NCBI RefSeq assembly: GCF_003568865.1
Contig: NZ_CP031115.1
Location: 1,798,001 to 1,862,000 of the forward strand
Length of the DNA: 64,000 nucleotides
Direction: 5' to 3'
Source of the DNA: Rubrobacter indicoceani
GTDB taxonomy: Bacteria > Actinomycetota > Rubrobacteria > Rubrobacterales > Rubrobacteraceae
In this document: positions 8,884 through 16,791 of the stretch, in pieces
Layout: each line of letters begins with the position of its first letter
Position numbering within the stretch: position 1 is the first letter of the stretch
Program-made: the position numbers and the translations under genes
Notes under the pieces: generated by a model
Databases searched by the model: none
The model's input: only the letters and a program-made list of their open reading frames with translations
Told to the model about the DNA's origin: nothing

Positions 8884-9495
8884 CTACTCGCCCGACCCTT
8901 CTTCGCCCTCGGTCTCCTTTTTCGCTCGCCGGGTTGTCCGCCGGGGTCTAGCCGGCTTCCCCTCCGCGCCTTCCTCGCCGTCGGCGGTCTCCCCGGCGGG
9001 CTCCTCCGGTTTCGGGAGGCCGGTGATCCCGCTAACGGCGGCGAGCAGTTCGTCCGGGACCGGTCGGGCGTCGGGCCAGGCCGCGGCGACCCTGCGCTCG
9101 CCGTCCACGAGAAAGGTCGCCGAGCGGGCGTGGGGACCGTGCTCGGCGCTTTCCTCGAGAACGCCCCAGGCGGCGGTTGCGGTCATCGTGTAGTCGTAGA
9201 GTACGTAGGACTTCAGACCGACCTTCTTCTGGAATTCACGGGCGGCCTCGGGCTCCGAGACACAGACGCCGACAACGGAGCCCAGGGCGGCGTTGATCTC
9301 GTCCTCTTTTCCGGCGAGCGCCTCGAAGAAAGCCACGTCGTCCCCGCTCCAGGTCCCGCCGAAGAACGCCACCACGACCGGCCCTCGGACCGTTCGCACC
9401 CCGAGCCGGAGACCTCCGCCCTGAGCGCTCGACAGGTTGAAATCCGGGGCTTCGTCTCCGACCGCCGGGGCGGGTGCGTTCTTTATCCGGGCCAA
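8884..9495 (-). CDS. Redoxin/AhpC-fold protein lacking the peroxidatic cysteine
   Basis: The TTG at 9495 is preferred as start because AGGAGG lies nine bases upstream; an in-frame ATG at 9528 gives 11 more residues and no better site. The protein follows the AhpC/TSA (peroxiredoxin) layout: APxPAVGDEAPDFNL, then a core strand VVVAFFGGTWSGDD where active families have a C or CxxC. Here that position is Ser/Gly, and the only cysteine is later (VVGVCVSEPE). A thiol peroxidase activity is therefore unlikely. The last ~45 residues are a charged, Lys/Arg/Glu-rich tail. Likely a redox-dead binding or regulatory member. Confidence 0.65.
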   Translation of the reverse strand: MARIKNAPAPAVGDEAPDFNLSSAQGGGLRLGVRTVRGPVVVAFFGGTWSGDDVAFFEALAGKEDEINAALGSVVGVCVSEPEAAREFQKKVGLKSYVLYDYTMTATAAWGVLEESAEHGPHARSATFLVDGERRVAAAWPDARPVPDELLAAVSGITGLPKPEEPAGETADGEEGAEGKPARPRRTTRRAKKETEGEEGSGE

Positions 9496-9591
9496 CTCTG
9501 TTCCCCTCCTGAAAACCTCTCGTATCACCGGGAAATACTATATCCCAGACGCAAACCTTTAGGGAGGCGGCTCTCTGCTATCCTTCCCGGC

Positions 9592-11160
9592 GTGAAGCTC
9601 CTGATAACACACGGCTACCTGCTGAGCGGCTCGGGGAGCAACGTCTACGTGCAGAACCTCTGCCGCGCTCTGACCCGGGAGGGCCACGACGTTGATCTGC
9701 TCTGCCAGGAGGCCGACCCTTCGCACCTCGACTTCGTCGGCGGCGTGTACACCGCGGGCTCGGAGGGTCTTCACAAGCTTTGGACCCGAGAAACGGACTA
9801 CCCCGGCGAATGTCGGGTGATCCTACCCGACATAGGAGACCTCCTGCCGGTCTACGTCTACGACGACTACCCCGGCTGGCGGGTAAAGACCTTTCTCGAC
9901 CTGACGGACGGGGAGTTCGACGGGTACGTCGGTCGAAACGTCGCGGCCGTAAAGGTCGTTCTGGAGGACCGTCGCCCCGACTGCCTCGTGACCAACCACT
10001 CGGTGCCGGGGCCGCTGATAGCAAGCCGGGCGCTCGCCGGGACGGACGTTCCGTACCTGAGCATCGTCCACGGCAGCTGCCTGCAGTACGTCGCCCGAAA
10101 AAGCGGGAAGTATCTCTCGGTCGCGCGGGACGGCCTCTCGGGGGCGAAAAGGATCATCTCCCCCTCTCCGCACGGGGCATTGACTATCACGGAGGATTTC
10201 CCCGACCTGGCGGGCAGGACCCTGGCCCTCTCCGGCGGCGTGGACACCGGGCTCTTCACCCCCGACGCAAGGGATGCATCCGTAACCCGGACACTCTCCG
10301 GCGGTCAGGGACGCGGCCCGGAGCACAGAGAAGCCGTCGCCGAAGCCCTTGCCCGGAGCCGAAGCGAGAAAGAACTGCTCGCCGCCCTCGAAGGGGTGTC
10401 GCGCTCTTACGACCCGCGCGCCCACGACCGCGACGCCGGAGCGCGGCTGGAAGAGTTTCTCCTCGGCGACGGGCCGCTCGTGGTGTACGTCGGGAAGCTT
10501 ATCCACTCCAAGGGCGTACACTCGCTTGTCTCGGCGTTCGCCGGGCTTCGCGGAAGAAGACCGGACGCGAGGCTGCTCATAGTCGGTTTCGGAACTTTCC
10601 GGGAGGGGCTCGAAGCCCTCACGCTCGCCCTCTCCGCCGAAGATTCGGCCCCTCTGGAGCGGCTCGTCCGGCTCGGCAAGCGTCTGGAAGGTCAGCCCTC
10701 CGGGGGGCTGGAGCACTTCACGGTCGGGGCGGACCACGAGGTTTCGGAGGGCCTCCCGGGGTCGGTGCTGTTCGTGGGGCCGCTGGATCACGGCTCGCTG
10801 TCGAAGCTTCTGCCGTTTGCGGACGCTGCGGTCGTTCCGTCTATCTTCCCCGAAATATTCGGTCTGGTGGCGGCGGAGTTCGCCGCCAGCGGGGTCGTGC
10901 CGTTTGTAGCCCGGCACTCCGGTCTCGCCGAAGCCGGGGCTATCGTCGGGGCGGGTCTGCCGTTCGACGTTACCGTTGCGATGGACGACTTCGAGCGAAA
11001 CCTGACCGAGGCGCTCGAAGGCTTCCTCCTGCTCTCGGCCGGGGAGCGGAGCCGCTGCTCACGTACGGTTCGCAACAACAGCGTCCGGGACCTCAGCTGG
11101 CTCTCGCTAGCCAGAGACCTCGTTGCGCTGGCGCGCGGAGATACCCCGAAAGACGTTTGA
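9592..11160 (+). CDS. GT4-family glycosyltransferase
   Basis: 522 residues from GTG 9592. The GT-B fold is visible: an N-terminal Rossmann half opening KLLITHGYLLSGSGSNVYVQNL, the linker, and a C-terminal half opening VVYVGKLIHSKGVHSLVSAF. The GT4 EX7E motif is intact (PEIFGLVAAEFA), where the two glutamates bind the nucleotide sugar. An insertion of about 80 residues precedes the C-terminal domain. It transfers a sugar from an NDP-sugar to an unknown acceptor in the cytoplasm. A longer upstream open frame to 8845 lies over two opposite genes and is not credible. Confidence 0.85.
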   Translation: MKLLITHGYLLSGSGSNVYVQNLCRALTREGHDVDLLCQEADPSHLDFVGGVYTAGSEGLHKLWTRETDYPGECRVILPDIGDLLPVYVYDDYPGWRVKTFLDLTDGEFDGYVGRNVAAVKVVLEDRRPDCLVTNHSVPGPLIASRALAGTDVPYLSIVHGSCLQYVARKSGKYLSVARDGLSGAKRIISPSPHGALTITEDFPDLAGRTLALSGGVDTGLFTPDARDASVTRTLSGGQGRGPEHREAVAEALARSRSEKELLAALEGVSRSYDPRAHDRDAGARLEEFLLGDGPLVVYVGKLIHSKGVHSLVSAFAGLRGRRPDARLLIVGFGTFREGLEALTLALSAEDSAPLERLVRLGKRLEGQPSGGLEHFTVGADHEVSEGLPGSVLFVGPLDHGSLSKLLPFADAAVVPSIFPEIFGLVAAEFAASGVVPFVARHSGLAEAGAIVGAGLPFDVTVAMDDFERNLTEALEGFLLLSAGERSRCSRTVRNNSVRDLSWLSLARDLVALARGDTPKDV

Positions 11161-11209
11161 ACCCGCCGGTTTTCAGGTAAAGAAAGAGCAATCCCGGTGA
11201 CCGGACACA

Positions 11210-11226
11210 CCCGGCGCTCTGCCGGG
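11210..11226 (+). terminator. Small GC hairpin after the GT4 gene
   Basis: A perfect 6-bp stem CCCGGC/GCCGGG with a 5-nt loop, about 50 bp after the stop of the glycosyltransferase gene and before the Mrp operon. It lacks a T-run, so termination is only possible. Confidence 0.35.
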
Positions 11227-11330
11227 GTCTCAAAGCAGATTTTTATCAACCTCGGATGGAGTTCGATGTATCGATACGTACGTTCGGGCAACGAGACCGG
11301 ATCGTCGCGGACGTCTGGAAAGAAAACCGC

Positions 11331-11846
11331 ATGACACGGCGTCCTGTGTTTGGGTTCGCTATATGGGCGGTGCTGCTCAGCGCCCTGTGGCTGATGCTGA
11401 CCGGCGGTTCGACGTCGAACTGGTACATCGGGGTTTTGGCCGTCGTGGCCGGGGCCGCCCTCGGGGTGTACCTCGGGCGCGGAGGTTCGGGCTGGAGCCT
11501 GAAGGTCGGCGGGGCCCTGCGCTTCGCGCCGTTCTTTCTTCTGAGGTCCCTCAGCGGCGGCCTCGACGTCGCCGTAAGGGCCGTCAGGCCGAGCCTCCCC
11601 CTGGAGCTGGAGATGGTCGAGTTTGAATTCTCGATAGAAAACCACCCGGCAAGGATATTCATGGTCTGCGTGCTCGGCCTCCTTCCCGGAACCCTCGGGG
11701 CGAGGCTCGAAGGCGACCGGCTCCACATCCACTCGCTTGTCGGCGGGGAGAGCGCTCTTGAGGGCGCGGTCGAACTCGAATCAAAGGTCGCAGACCTCTT
11801 CGGGCTCGACGCACCGGGCTCGAAGGGCACGGGTCCGTCGGCGTGA
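11331..11846 (+). CDS. mnhE: Na+/H+ antiporter subunit MnhE/MrpE (operon 1)
   Basis: About 171 residues from ATG 11331, where the first hydrophobic helix begins; an upstream in-frame start at 11256 adds 25 polar residues not seen in the family. Two N-terminal membrane helices are followed by a cytoplasmic domain with the conserved MrpE segment FEFSIENHPARIFMVCVLGLLPGTL and a later D-x-LHIHSL motif. MrpE is an accessory subunit of the Mrp cation/proton antiporter. First gene of a plus-strand operon of eight genes with end-to-end overlaps. Confidence 0.85.
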   Translation: MTRRPVFGFAIWAVLLSALWLMLTGGSTSNWYIGVLAVVAGAALGVYLGRGGSGWSLKVGGALRFAPFFLLRSLSGGLDVAVRAVRPSLPLELEMVEFEFSIENHPARIFMVCVLGLLPGTLGARLEGDRLHIHSLVGGESALEGAVELESKVADLFGLDAPGSKGTGPSA

Positions 11847-12130
11847 CGGTCTTCTACGCCGTGGTCGCTGCGTTTTTGCTTCTCAATATCCTCACGGGCC
11901 TCGTGCGGGTCTACCTCGGTCCAAGTCCGGCGGACCGGATGCTCTCGGCCCAGCTTTTCGGAACCACCGGCGTCGGGATACTGCTGCTGCTCTCCATGTT
12001 CACCTCCGCACCGGCCCTGATAGACGTGGCCCTCGCCCTCGCCCTGCTAAGCGCGGTCGCGACCGTTGCCTTTGTCGTGCGCGTACCGCAGAGCAGGGCG
12101 CGGGCAAACTCCGAAAAAGAGTCCGGGTAA
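11843..12130 (+). CDS. mnhF: Antiporter subunit MnhF/MrpF (operon 1)
   Basis: 95 residues, GTG start at 11843 overlapping the mnhE stop (GTGA). Three predicted membrane helices; the conserved loop VYLGPSPADRMLSAQLFGT after helix 1 identifies MrpF (family motif R-x-x-x-GP-x-x-x-DR). Small integral membrane subunit needed for assembly and ion transport in the Mrp complex. The charged C-terminal tail is not conserved. Confidence 0.88.
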   Translation: MTVFYAVVAAFLLLNILTGLVRVYLGPSPADRMLSAQLFGTTGVGILLLLSMFTSAPALIDVALALALLSAVATVAFVVRVPQSRARANSEKESG

Positions 12131-12131
12131 C

Positions 12132-12437
12132 GTGGCGCTTGTGCTCGACGCGGCGACCGTTTTGCTTGTTCTGGCCGGGGCGTTCTTTTTTCTCGCCGGG
12201 ACGCTCGGCCTTCTGCGCTTCCCGGACGCCTACACGCGGCTGCACTCGCTCACCAAAGCCGACAACACGGGCCTCGGGTTGATCGTCGCCGGGCTGGCCC
12301 TGCAGTCGGGTTCGGTTCCCGTCGCGCTCAAGCTTGTTTTTGTGTGGCTGCTCGTTCTTGTCTCGGGGGCCGTGGCGGCGCATTTGATCTCCTCCTCCGC
12401 CCTTGAAGGCGGCCTCAAGCCCTGGAGAAAACGTTGA
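12132..12437 (+). CDS. mnhG: Antiporter subunit MnhG/MrpG (operon 1)
   Basis: 101 residues from GTG 12132, one base after the mnhF stop. Three membrane helices with the family signature GTLGLLRFPDAYTRLHSLTKADN at the end of helix 1, including the conserved proline-aspartate and histidine that are implicated in Mrp function. Ends overlapping the TTG of the A/B fusion gene. An open frame extends upstream to 12066 but overlaps mnhF and has no family support. Confidence 0.88.
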   Translation: MALVLDAATVLLVLAGAFFFLAGTLGLLRFPDAYTRLHSLTKADNTGLGLIVAGLALQSGSVPVALKLVFVWLLVLVSGAVAAHLISSSALEGGLKPWRKR

Positions 12438-13414
12438 GCTTCTCGGCCGGCCTCGCGGGCCTCGTCTTCGACGTGATCCTCGCCGCCGCCCTGCCGCTGC
12501 TCGCCTGGCGCGTGCTCTCGGCCCGCGACCTCTTCCGGGCCGTCGTGCTGTTCATAGCTTTCGGGCTGCTCGTCGCTACCGCGTGGGCGCGGCTTGGCGC
12601 GCCGGACATCGCCCTCGCGGAGGCCGCTATCGGGGCCGGTCTGACCGGGGCGCTTTTCCTGAACGCCATCGGGGGGCTTTCAGGAAGCGGTAAAGACCCG
12701 GGGTCCGAAAGCGCGGAACCGACCGACACCGTACCTCGCGCCGGGGTGACGCGGTCTGTTCTGCTGATCCCCGCAGTCGGGCTCGCCGGGCTGCTTCTGT
12801 GGGCGTTTCTGAGCCTGCCGGAGCCGGTCGTGGATCTCCCGGGTCAGGTTTTCGGGGCGATAGAACGGGGCGAGGTGAGCCACCCCGTAACGGCGGTGCT
12901 GCTCAACTTCAGAAGCTACGACACGCTCCTTGAGATCGGAGTTCTCCTGCTCGCCGTGCTGTGCGTATGGTCGCTCCGGCTCTCTCCGGTCAGGGTCGCT
13001 TCCCCAGCCTCGCGTTCCCCGGTTCTCGCCGGGATGGTTCGGCTGCTGGGTCCGGCGATGGTCGTGAGCGGCATCTACCTGCTCTGGGCCGGCACAAGCC
13101 AGCCGGGTGGAGCCTTTCAGGCCGGGGCCGTTCTCGGCGCTCTCGGGGTGCTGCTGGTCCTGGCCGGCATCCTTGACTCCACGCTCGGGTCCGGCGGGAC
13201 CGTTCGGGCGGGCCTCGCCGTCGGGTTCTCGGTCTTCCTGCTCGTCGGGGTCGCAACGATGCTGATAACCGGAACCTTTCTTCAGTACCCGGCTGGCGGG
13301 GAGTATGGTCTGATCCTCACCATAGAACTCGTCCTCACCTTCTCGATAGCCCTCACCCTGACCGCCCTGTTCACCGCCAGCCCACCCCGGGCGGGGGGTG
13401 ACCGGCGTGGGTGA
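12434..13414 (+). CDS. Fusion: MrpA C-terminal domains (DUF4040/MbhE-like) + MrpB
   Basis: 326 residues from TTG 12434 (TTGA overlap). Three parts can be read: residues 1-~85, a DUF4040/MbhD-type unit (LGAPDIALAEAAIGAGLTGALFLN, equal to the C-terminal region of MrpA); ~105-185, an MbhE-like unit with HPVTAVLLNFRSYDTLLEI; and ~195-315, MrpB with GTSQPGGAFQAGAVLGALG. In canonical operons the first two belong to the large MrpA. Here they are detached from the antiporter-like part of MrpA and joined to MrpB, which resembles the modular organisation of Mbh/Mbx-type membrane complexes. Confidence 0.85.
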   Translation: MSFSAGLAGLVFDVILAAALPLLAWRVLSARDLFRAVVLFIAFGLLVATAWARLGAPDIALAEAAIGAGLTGALFLNAIGGLSGSGKDPGSESAEPTDTVPRAGVTRSVLLIPAVGLAGLLLWAFLSLPEPVVDLPGQVFGAIERGEVSHPVTAVLLNFRSYDTLLEIGVLLLAVLCVWSLRLSPVRVASPASRSPVLAGMVRLLGPAMVVSGIYLLWAGTSQPGGAFQAGAVLGALGVLLVLAGILDSTLGSGGTVRAGLAVGFSVFLLVGVATMLITGTFLQYPAGGEYGLILTIELVLTFSIALTLTALFTASPPRAGGDRRG

Positions 13415-13754
13415 GGTGGAGGTCTATCTCGTCTCCGGCGTTCTTATCTTTGTGGTCTGCGCCTACGCGCTGGTCGTTCACGCGCACCTGATCAGGAAAG
13501 TCCTTGCCCTGAACATCATGGGCAGCGGCATCTTTCTTCTTTTCACCGCGATAGCCCGGCGCACCGATACCCCCGACCCGGTGCCGCACGCGATGGTCCT
13601 GACCGGCATCGTCGTTGCCGTCAGCGCGACGGCCTTTGCCCTTGCCCTGGTCAGGAAACTGCACCAAGCCACCGGACGCCCGTACCTCCCCGAGGAACCC
13701 GACCGGAGCCCTCGGCCCCCGAAAGAAACCCGAAGAAACCCGGAGCGCGGATAG
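13407..13754 (+). CDS. mnhC: Antiporter subunit MnhC/MrpC (NuoK-like, operon 1)
   Basis: About 115 residues. GTG 13407 is preferred because a GGGGGGTG Shine-Dalgarno lies 7 bases upstream; GTG 13398 is in frame but sits inside that element. Three membrane helices and the NuoK-type segment HLIRKVLALNIMGSGIFLLFTAIA, then P(D)PVPHAMVLTGIVVAVSATAFALALV. This subunit is homologous to NuoK of complex I and contributes to the proton path. The tail after residue 95 is Pro/Arg-rich. Confidence 0.88.
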   Translation: MGEVEVYLVSGVLIFVVCAYALVVHAHLIRKVLALNIMGSGIFLLFTAIARRTDTPDPVPHAMVLTGIVVAVSATAFALALVRKLHQATGRPYLPEEPDRSPRPPKETRRNPERG

Positions 13755-15289
13755 TGGCGGCCCCCGGAACCTCCCTTGCCATACTTCTTCCGGTCCTGCT
13801 GCCGCTTGTCGGGGCGACGGTCGCCTTTCTTGCGGGTGGTGCGTCCCTTAAAACAGGGCGAAGGGTTCAGGTCGGGACGGGGCTGCTCACCGCGGCGGGG
13901 GTGCTCGGGTCCGTGGTCCTGCTCTGGAGCGTGGTCGCGGCGGAGGGTCCGGTAAGCTACCAGCTCGCGGGCTGGGAGGTTCCGGTCGGCATCGCGCTGC
14001 GGGCCGACGGCCTCAGCGTCCTTATGCTCCTGACGACCGCGCTCGTCGGCGGGTTCGGGAGCATATACGCGGTTGGGTACTTCAGCAGCAACAACGAAGA
14101 CCGCCGGACGGGGCGGGAGGTGGAAGGTTTCCGGGATCCCGGCCGCTCTTTCTGGCCGCTCTGGCTGTTTCTCTGGGCCGCGCTCAACGGTCTGTTCCTG
14201 TCCGGGGACGCCTTCAACCTCTACGTAACGCTGGAGCTGCTCGGGCTCTCGGCGGCGGCTTTGATCTCCCTCGGCGGCACCGGTTCCGCGCTGGCGGCCG
14301 GGATGCGCTACCTGATGGTCTCGCTGCTCGGCTCGCTGGCGTACCTGCTCGGTGTCGCCCTGCTGTACGGGGCGTTCGGCGTCCTTGATATCTCCCTGCT
14401 CGGGGAGAATGCCTCTTCCGTTCCGGCGACGTGGGCGGCCCTGGCCTTTATATCGCTCGGCATGGCCCTGAAGACCGGGCTCTTTCCGCTGCATTTCTGG
14501 TTGCCCTCGGCGTATTCCGCCTCTCCGTCCGTGGCGAGCGCGCTGCTCGCCGCGCTTGTCGGCAAGGCCTCTTTCTACATCCTGCTCCGGCTCTGGTTCG
14601 ATGTCTTCGAGGGGTCGGTCCCGGCGGTCTCGGGGCAGCTGCTCGGGGCGTTCGGGGCGGTGGCGATACTCTGGGGGGCGATAATGGCCGTTCGACAGCG
14701 CAGGCTCAAGCTGCTGCTGGCCTACTCGTCGGTCTCGCAGATCGGCTACCTCTTTCTTGTCTTTGCGCTGGTGACGGGGGGTGGACGGGGGTTCGACGCC
14801 TGGGCCGGAGCATCGTACCTCGTGCTGGCTCACGCCAGCGCCAAGGCGGCCATGTTCATGGCGGCGGGGGCGATAATCTTCGCCCTCGGCCACGACGACA
14901 TAGACCGGCTGCGGGGCATCGCTCAGAAGCTGCCTATCCCGGTGGCGAGCTTCGCGATCGCCGGCATCACCATCATGGGCCTCCCGACCAGCGGCGGCTT
15001 TACGGCGAAGTGGCTTCTGCTCAGTTCCTCGCTCTCGTCCGGTCAGTGGTGGTACGGCGGGGTGATACTCGCCGGAGGCGTCCTCGCCGCCGTCTACCTG
15101 CTGCGCTTCTTGAACCCCGCCCTTATACAGGTAAAGACCAGCCCTGTACTCCGCATCCCGCCGAAGAGCATGTCGGTCTCGGCGTTTATGCTGGCCCTGA
15201 TCTCACTTGCACTCGGGCTCGTCTCCGCCCCGCTGCTCGATCTCCTCGCCGTCGGCGCACCCTTCCAGCCGGAGGTTCCCGGAGAGTGA
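13754..15289 (+). CDS. mnhD: Antiporter-like subunit MnhD/MrpD (NuoN/NuoM family, operon 1)
   Basis: 511 residues from GTG 13754, whose G is the last base of the preceding TAG. About 14 membrane helices. Key features of the proton_antipo_M family are present: LFLSGDAFNLYVTLELLGLSA with its essential glutamate, K in GMALKTGLFPLHFWLPSAYSASPS, and the broken-helix region with LLAYSSVSQIGYLF and HASAKAAMFMAAGAI. These Lys/Glu residues carry protons in complex I and Mrp. It is the first of three consecutive antiporter-like subunits. Confidence 0.85.
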   Translation: MAAPGTSLAILLPVLLPLVGATVAFLAGGASLKTGRRVQVGTGLLTAAGVLGSVVLLWSVVAAEGPVSYQLAGWEVPVGIALRADGLSVLMLLTTALVGGFGSIYAVGYFSSNNEDRRTGREVEGFRDPGRSFWPLWLFLWAALNGLFLSGDAFNLYVTLELLGLSAAALISLGGTGSALAAGMRYLMVSLLGSLAYLLGVALLYGAFGVLDISLLGENASSVPATWAALAFISLGMALKTGLFPLHFWLPSAYSASPSVASALLAALVGKASFYILLRLWFDVFEGSVPAVSGQLLGAFGAVAILWGAIMAVRQRRLKLLLAYSSVSQIGYLFLVFALVTGGGRGFDAWAGASYLVLAHASAKAAMFMAAGAIIFALGHDDIDRLRGIAQKLPIPVASFAIAGITIMGLPTSGGFTAKWLLLSSSLSSGQWWYGGVILAGGVLAAVYLLRFLNPALIQVKTSPVLRIPPKSMSVSAFMLALISLALGLVSAPLLDLLAVGAPFQPEVPGE

Positions 15290-16791
15290 GCTTCCCGACG
15301 CTGCTGCCGCTCCTGATAATCCTCTGCTCGTCGGGGGTGAGCTTCGCCATCCTCTTCCTCGGCGACGACCGCTCGCGCCTCAGAACCACGCTCTACCTCG
15401 GCGGCGAGGTGCTGAAGCTCGCGCTCGTCCTTGTGATGCTCCGGGGCATCTACCTCGGGGACGACTACGAACTCCGCATACCCCTTCTTCCGGGCATAGA
15501 CTTCCTGCTCAAGGCGAACACCCTTTCGATGCTCTTCCTTGTGCTCTCGGCCGGGCTCTGGCTTGTCACGACGGTGTACTCCATCGGCTACCTGCGCGGC
15601 AAGCCGCACCAGAGCCGCTTCTTTGCGTTCTTCGGGTTCTCGGTCAGCGCGACCGCCGGGATAGCCCTCGCCGGGAACCTCTTCACGTTCTTTATCTTCT
15701 TTGAGTTGCTGACGCTCGCGACGTACCCGCTTATTGTCCACCGGGACACGCCGGAAGCGATGCGGGTCGGCAGGCTCTACCTTGTCTACACGCTCTCGGG
15801 CGGGGTGGTGCTGCTCGCCGGGGCCGTCGCCATGCAGCTCGTCGCCGGATCGGTGGAGTTCACCGCCGGGGGCGCGATAGACGGCTCGGAGGCGAACAAC
15901 GCGGTGCTCGTTGTCATCTTCTTCCTGCTTATAGCCGGGCTTGCGGTGAAGAACGCCTTTGTCCCGGTCCACGGCTGGCTCCCGCAGGCGATGGTCGCCC
16001 CGACCCCGGTGAGCGCGCTTCTTCACGGCGTCGCCGTCGTCAAGGCCGGAGCCTTTGGAATAGTGCGCGTCGTCTACGAGGTCTACGGCATAGACCTCGC
16101 TCAGAGCCTCGGGGTCCTGTTCCCGATCACGGTTATAGCCTCGATAACCATCCTCTACGGTTCTCTGATGGCCGTCCGGCAGGACGAGCTCAAGAAACGC
16201 CTCGCGTACTCAACGGTGAGTCAGGTCTCCTATATCGCGCTCGGCATCTCGCTCTTCGGGCTTATCGGCGCGATCGGCGGGGTCGTTCACCTCGTGCATC
16301 AGGGGGTTATGAAGGTTACGCTCTTTCTGTGCGCCGGGGCCGTCGCCGAGACGCTCGGCATCAAGCACATCAGCAGGATGAACGGGGTCGGTCGCAGGAT
16401 GCCGTGGACGATGGGCGCCTTCGCGCTGGCCTCGTTCGGCATGATCGGGCTCCCCCCCCTTGCGGGGTTTGTAAGCAAGTGGCATCTCGGCCTCGGCGCG
16501 ATGGAGGCCGGGCAGGGCTGGGTTATAGCCGTCCTTATCGGAAGCACCATCCTCAACGCGGCGTACTTCCTCCCGATAATCTACCGGGCTTTCTTTCTTG
16601 AACCGACCGAAGAGGCCGCCCGGCAACCGAAGAAGAGCCGCTTCGAAGCGGACTGGCTGATGCTGATCCCGATCCTTACGGTCGCTCTGCTCTCGCTGCT
16701 GGTCGGGGTGCTGGCCGGGTCGAGCGTGAGCCCCTTAGGATGGGCGGAGCTGATAGCCCAGCAGGAGTGGAACTATGACGTTGATCGATAG
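15286..16791 (+). CDS. Second antiporter-like subunit (MrpD/NuoM family, operon 1)
   Basis: 501 residues from GTG 15286 (overlap GTGA with the preceding stop). Same family as its neighbour: FTFFIFFELLTLATYPLIVH contains the conserved Glu, GLAVKNAFVPVHGWLPQAMVAPTPVSALLHG the conserved Lys and the APTPVS loop, and KRLAYSTVSQVSYIALG and HQGVMKVTLFLCAGAV the second half. The presence of several independent pump-like subunits in one operon recalls complex I and Mbx. It overlaps the next gene by 17 bp. Confidence 0.85.
   Translation: MSFPTLLPLLIILCSSGVSFAILFLGDDRSRLRTTLYLGGEVLKLALVLVMLRGIYLGDDYELRIPLLPGIDFLLKANTLSMLFLVLSAGLWLVTTVYSIGYLRGKPHQSRFFAFFGFSVSATAGIALAGNLFTFFIFFELLTLATYPLIVHRDTPEAMRVGRLYLVYTLSGGVVLLAGAVAMQLVAGSVEFTAGGAIDGSEANNAVLVVIFFLLIAGLAVKNAFVPVHGWLPQAMVAPTPVSALLHGVAVVKAGAFGIVRVVYEVYGIDLAQSLGVLFPITVIASITILYGSLMAVRQDELKKRLAYSTVSQVSYIALGISLFGLIGAIGGVVHLVHQGVMKVTLFLCAGAVAETLGIKHISRMNGVGRRMPWTMGAFALASFGMIGLPPLAGFVSKWHLGLGAMEAGQGWVIAVLIGSTILNAAYFLPIIYRAFFLEPTEEAARQPKKSRFEADWLMLIPILTVALLSLLVGVLAGSSVSPLGWAELIAQQEWNYDVDR

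Noticed and set aside
8845-9591. Upstream extension of the GT4 gene frame
   Set aside because: The frame lies over two opposite-strand genes with clear protein character, and the GT4 fold begins at the GTG 9592.
13478-14893. 471-codon minus-strand open frame
   Set aside because: Shadow of mnhC/mnhD with Arg/Gly/Pro-rich product and no structure.
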